Origin: TC-15 sp034437275
GTDB taxonomy: Bacteria > Chloroflexota > Anaerolineae > Aggregatilineales > Aggregatilineaceae
DNA: 9,009 nucleotides
NCBI GenBank assembly: GCA_034437275.1
Contig: DAOTUD010000056.1
Span: 1 to 9,009 of the forward strand
Direction of reading: 5' to 3'
Within the stretch, counting starts at the first letter, position 1, and every line of letters starts with the position of its first letter. Below the pieces are notes generated by a model. It ran no database searches. It saw only the letters and a program-made list of their open reading frames with translations, and had not been told where the DNA came from. Shown here in pieces: positions 7,601-9,009 of the stretch. Both the position numbers and the translations under genes were made by a program.

Positions 7601-8877
7601 CGGCTGATGTCGCGTTCGCCGGTGTCGATGGGTTCCAGGTCGGCGATCAACACCATGTACTCGTCCGGCCCGACCGGCTCGACGACCTGCGGCGCGAAGG
7701 CCCCACCGTCGGTTTCCTCCTCGCCCTGGCCAAAATTGCCGAACAGGATGCCGACCACCATCACCCCGGAACAGGCCAGCACCACAATCGAGACCATCAC
7801 CGCGATCCACTTCCACATGCCGGAGGTGTCGATGATGGTTTCGCCGGTGCCGGGGGTTGGCGGGAGTTGGGCAGGGGATGGCGGTGGTGGGGCAGGTGGG
7901 GCCGAGGGATAGACGCTCAGGCCGTGCGTTTGCCCGTCCGGGCTGCCGGCCATGGCCGGGACGTCGTCCGCACCCTGGTCGGAGGGGGTGGCGAACCGCG
8001 AACGCTCGCCCGGCGGGGTGTGCGCGGCGAGTTGCTCGCGCATCGGGGTGTCCAGCCCGCGCATCAGGGCTTCCAGTTCGGCCCCGACCAGCCGCACGCT
8101 GGCGATACGCCGGTCGCGGTCTTTCTCCAGCATGGAGTAGATCAGTTGCAGCAGGCCGGGCGGCGTATCGGGCCGCAGGCGGTGCAGGTCCGGCGCGGGC
8201 TTGGTCAGGATCGCGGTCAGGATGGCGGCGGTGCTGTTGGCCTCGAAGGGCACGCGCCCGGCCAGCATTTCGTAGAGCAGGATGCCGAACGACCAGATAT
8301 CGGTGCGCTCGTCGAGTTCCATGCCGTTGCACGCTTCCGGGCTGAGGTAGGCATAGGTGCCGATCACCGAGCCGGTCTGGGTGAGGCGCGTGCGGTCGCC
8401 GAGGTGCGCCACGCCGAAATCCGTCAGGCGCGGGGTGCCGTCCTCGGCCAGCAGCACGTTGTCCGGCTTGAGGTCGCGGTGGATGATGTTCAGGCGGTGA
8501 GCGCGCGTCAGGGCGTCGGCCAGGTCGAGCGCGATGTTCAACACGCGGTCAATCGGCAGCCGCCCCATCTCGTCGATCAGGGCGCGCAGCGACCCGCCGC
8601 TGACGTATTCCATCACCAGATAGTGCGCGTCGCCCTCGTCGATGGCGTCGAGCACCTGCACGATGTTGGGATGCCCCAGTTGGCGCAGGGCTTCGCCTTC
8701 GCGCTTGAAGCGGTCCACGATCTGCGGGTTGTCCTGGATGATGTGGGCGTGCAGCAGCTTGATCGCCACCGGGTCGCCGGTTTGCCGGTCCATGCCGCGA
8801 TAGACGTCGCCCATCCCGCCCCGGCCAAGCAAATCGCCCAGTTCGTATCGTCCGGCGATAATTTTCTTTTCGCTCAT
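4669..8877 (-). CDS. Transmembrane PknB-type Ser/Thr kinase with duplicated TPR ectodomain
   Basis: The 1402-residue protein begins with a cytoplasmic kinase domain, about residues 9-272. It has the glycine loop GRGGMGDV (18-25), K40 in VAIK, E60 as the helix-C partner, HRDLKPDN (133-140, catalytic D135), DFG (153-155), SPE (179-181) and DIWSFG (193-198). T166 and T168 in LTQTGSVIGT match the activation-loop threonines of PknB, so the kinase looks active. A Pro-rich stretch (324-343) leads to one membrane helix (about 357-380), with W-K-W before it and EEETD after it, so the remainder should be outside. That part has two copies of one module, 401-876 and 922-1402, joined by a Thr/Pro/Ala linker. 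Each copy starts with PVGPDEYMV, has an alpha/beta domain to about +115, then TPR-like helices. The ligand is unknown. ATG 8877 lies 3 bp from an IS end and has no visible Shine-Dalgarno site. Confidence 0.9.
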   Translation of the reverse strand: MSEKKIIAGRYELGDLLGRGGMGDVYRGMDRQTGDPVAIKLLHAHIIQDNPQIVDRFKREGEALRQLGHPNIVQVLDAIDEGDAHYLVMEYVSGGSLRALIDEMGRLPIDRVLNIALDLADALTRAHRLNIIHRDLKPDNVLLAEDGTPRLTDFGVAHLGDRTRLTQTGSVIGTYAYLSPEACNGMELDERTDIWSFGILLYEMLAGRVPFEANSTAAILTAILTKPAPDLHRLRPDTPPGLLQLIYSMLEKDRDRRIASVRLVGAELEALMRGLDTPMREQLAAHTPPGERSRFATPSDQGADDVPAMAGSPDGQTHGLSVYPSAPPAPPPPSPAQLPPTPGTGETIIDTSGMWKWIAVMVSIVVLACSGVMVVGILFGNFGQGEEETDGGAFAPQVVEPVGPDEYMVLIADLEPIDTGERDISRYIAEDLTDRLTEDIAYSNVRVRRVPQVITTSDEAQAVAARNDATVVIWGHYTAEAVTLELRVGTMTAFPQMQMGAEIIARTANVRLQMTDPQTQSVAPEVASVMAILHAANSSAFEFMRMMAILDTLDVEPVSIQGSDVAAHVHRYFVRLHDDPQGALDAIEQAIENDPQNPFVYVLEGLVWAHLDQPEQVAQKAETAARAATQLDQNLSSWSIPQYMLAAGTPSIEQAIGYYTTIIAMRPDDWFALFFRGAVYYELQQYAQAQADIQAAIALEPNANFPYVYAALLALREGRIDDAGAHINAMLTQFPDPAYMNRLIHATLGEGVLSNYGNVLSAFTNLVLRDYEAVIEDTTRSLQLNHASIDLAWMRGMAYCAQRTYEAAESDYTRAIEHDPDFLLAYLLRADVRRRQYNYAGADDDFAVIRGSDQGDAFQPMIRAIRAGDLGCDNFFTAANPLLAPADAGAPDATTIPPTPDDRATATPEPTALPAALADIAPVGPDEYMVLVADLQPRGDTTRANVSDVVADDLTNRLEQDIPFSNLRVRRYPAVIDSDDEAQAIAEAVGAPVVVWGNYDDDVIELNIQPGALADFPYMAYSRAELAAVTNVRAHISDIREQSAARLVLNVLNMLAAAEGDEFGFLYSMAEIGYLDVIDAEPQGSSLAATMHRALLAYTADTAQALDLFAQAVEASAHPLAFFYRGMAHLRSGDLRAFDIDIGTAQIRGPDNWLSGLMMSPTASFDEALRLYDQVIILRPEDWYPHFLRGIMYYQWQGNLDAARADLAQSIALDPPLHLPHLPAVLIALREGRSADAQALVATIREKYPDAQATNRAMQAVYGNSPHHRHIGAFFAASTNLALKQYTAVLEQTDTALIPDGDGAADDISPIGIADLLLVRGLAQCNLGEDAAAEASYTRALDLTPDFPLLHILRAQVRQAQGDASGAAADFAAAQEHTLGTAFDAWLAAAQAGEWDCQNLLD
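4672..6114 (-). repeat. Ectodomain module 2 of the kinase (tandem copy)
   Basis: Residues 922-1402 form the second copy of the extracytoplasmic module and end at the protein C-terminus. Landmarks shared with copy 1 are PVGPDEYMVLVADL at the start, DDLTNRLEQDI, SNLRVRR, DEAQAIA, VVVWGNY, RPEDW (1179-1183), ALREGR (1228-1233), RGLAQC and a closing WDCQN. Cysteines are at 1325 and 1397. TPR-like helix pairs fill about 1100-1390. Copy order is the same as in module 1, so this is a duplication and not just TPR expansion. Confidence 0.8.
6115..6249 (-). other. Low-complexity linker between the kinase ectodomain modules
   Basis: Residues 877-921 are rich in Ala, Pro, Thr and Asp (for example TTIPPTPDDRATATPEPT) and have no predicted fold. 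Linkers of the TPEPT kind are frequent in secreted Chloroflexota proteins as I recall them. It would let the two modules move independently. Confidence 0.6.
6250..7677 (-). repeat. Ectodomain module 1 of the kinase (tandem copy)
   Basis: Residues 401-876 form the first copy, starting about 20 residues after the membrane helix. Landmarks are PVGPDEYMVLIADL, EDLTDRLTEDI, SNVRVRR, DEAQAVA, VVIWGHY, RPDDW (666-670), ALREGR (714-719), RGMAYC and LGCDNFF. Cysteines are at 800 and 872. TPR-like repeats span about 575-850. The alpha/beta part (about 405-515) resembles the TolB-N/CsgG style of beta-strand, helix, strand, helix, VxxG strand, but this is a judgement from pattern only. Confidence 0.8.
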
Positions 8878-8880
8878 AAC
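8872..8880. repeat. Predicted left target-site duplication of the IS
   Basis: IS903-group elements duplicate 9 bp on insertion. If the IS starts at 8881, the duplicated target is gctcataac, which includes the kinase start codon (CAT, 8875-8877). The matching copy should lie beyond the right end of the element, outside this window, so this cannot be confirmed here. Confidence 0.4.
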
Positions 8881-8898
8881 GGCGTTGTTGAATGAATA
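8881..8898 (+). repeat. Left terminal inverted repeat of the IS
   Basis: These 18 bases, ggcgttgttgaatgaata, are taken as the inverted repeat by likeness to IS903 ends. The exact inner limit is uncertain without the right-hand partner. Confidence 0.6.
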
Positions 8899-8913
8899 CG
8901 CCTGAGTTACACT
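8885..8913 (+). promoter_or_regulatory. Weak candidate promoter for the transposase
   Basis: TTGTTG at 8885-8890 and TACACT at 8908-8913 are 17 bp apart and could serve as -35 and -10 for the transposase. The -10 matches at four of six bases and the -35 at three of six. The -35 lies inside the inverted repeat, as is common in IS elements. Confidence 0.3.
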
Positions 8914-8947
8914 GTGAGCATGGCACAGAAAAAAATGAGACACGAAA

Positions 8948-9009
8948 ATGACAAAACGGGCTAAGAAGGACGCACAGAAAACAACCTATCGCGTGCGTAA
9001 TTGGGCGGC
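8948..9009 (+). CDS. IS5-family transposase, N-terminal fragment
   Basis: Only the first 20 codons are in the window: a Lys-rich start, MTKRAKKDAQK, followed by TTYRVRNWA. The Y-x-V-x-NW-x-x-Y pattern is the usual beginning of IS903/IS5-type DDE transposases, which continue with ALVQRG-like and LTxWxSE-like segments. The catalytic DDE residues lie outside the window, so whether the gene is intact is unknown. An upstream ATG at 8935 reads only nine codons before a stop and was not chosen. No strong ribosome binding site precedes the ATG at 8948. Confidence 0.72.
   Translation, partial: MTKRAKKDAQKTTYRVRNWA

Larger units (their letters stand above)
8881..9009 (+). mobile_element. Left end of an IS5-family (IS903-like) insertion sequence, partial
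   Basis: The DNA from 8881, ggcgttgttgaatgaat, closely resembles the terminal inverted repeat of IS903, which I recall as ggctttgttgaataaatc; 15 of 18 positions agree. It is followed after about 50 bp by a transposase start of the matching family at 8948. The element continues past the window, so its right end, right inverted repeat and full length cannot be seen. It points away from the kinase gene and lies 3 bp from that gene's start codon. Confidence 0.75.

Noticed and set aside
7048..8895. 615-codon open frame on the plus strand across the kinase domain
   Set aside because: It is antisense to clearly conserved kinase motifs. The His, Val and Gly-rich composition is a codon-bias artefact.
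8935..8964. Nine-codon leader peptide ahead of the transposase
   Set aside because: It is only an ATG followed by an early stop in A-rich DNA. There is no ribosome site and no evidence of translation.

Overview
The window is GC-rich and densely coded. It reads like a chromosomal segment from a Chloroflexota (Anaerolineae-type) bacterium. That guess rests on the large PknB-type receptor kinase with TPRs and a Thr/Pro/Glu-rich linker, the secreted Asp-box (YCF48-type) propeller protein, and a GC-rich palindromic intergenic element of a style I recall from that phylum. No rRNA or other phylogenetic marker is present, so the assignment is inference.

Layout. Positions 2-304 (+) hold the C-terminal end of a sugar-nucleotide epimerase/dehydratase that begins outside the window. 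A 213-bp gap follows, with an extended -10 promoter candidate and a double-hairpin repeat element. Next come murJ (518-2134, +), the lipid II flippase, and after a 67-bp gap with its own promoter candidate a secreted propeller protein (2202-4319, +). This protein has 14 recognisable repeats, which suggests two seven-bladed propellers. Two genes run the other way and converge on it: xseB (4400-4630, -), the small subunit of exonuclease VII, and upstream of it a 1402-residue transmembrane Ser/Thr kinase (4669-8877, -). The right edge (8881-9009, +) is the left end of an IS5-family, IS903-like insertion sequence with the first 20 codons of its transposase.

How the parts relate. The epimerase fragment, MurJ, the propeller protein and the receptor kinase all point to envelope construction or envelope sensing, but nothing here proves they act together. 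The kinase is the most unusual gene: one cytoplasmic PknB-like domain, one membrane helix, then an extracytoplasmic part built from two tandem copies of the same roughly 480-residue module. Each module has an N-terminal alpha/beta domain, resembling TolB-N/CsgG-type folds, followed by TPR-like repeats and a cysteine pair 72 residues apart. The IS end lies only 3 bp upstream of the kinase start codon, so the kinase, and xseB if it is co-transcribed, appears cut off from its native promoter and ribosome binding site. No CRISPR array, tRNA, rRNA or riboswitch was seen, and no gene-free stretch exceeds 300 bp.
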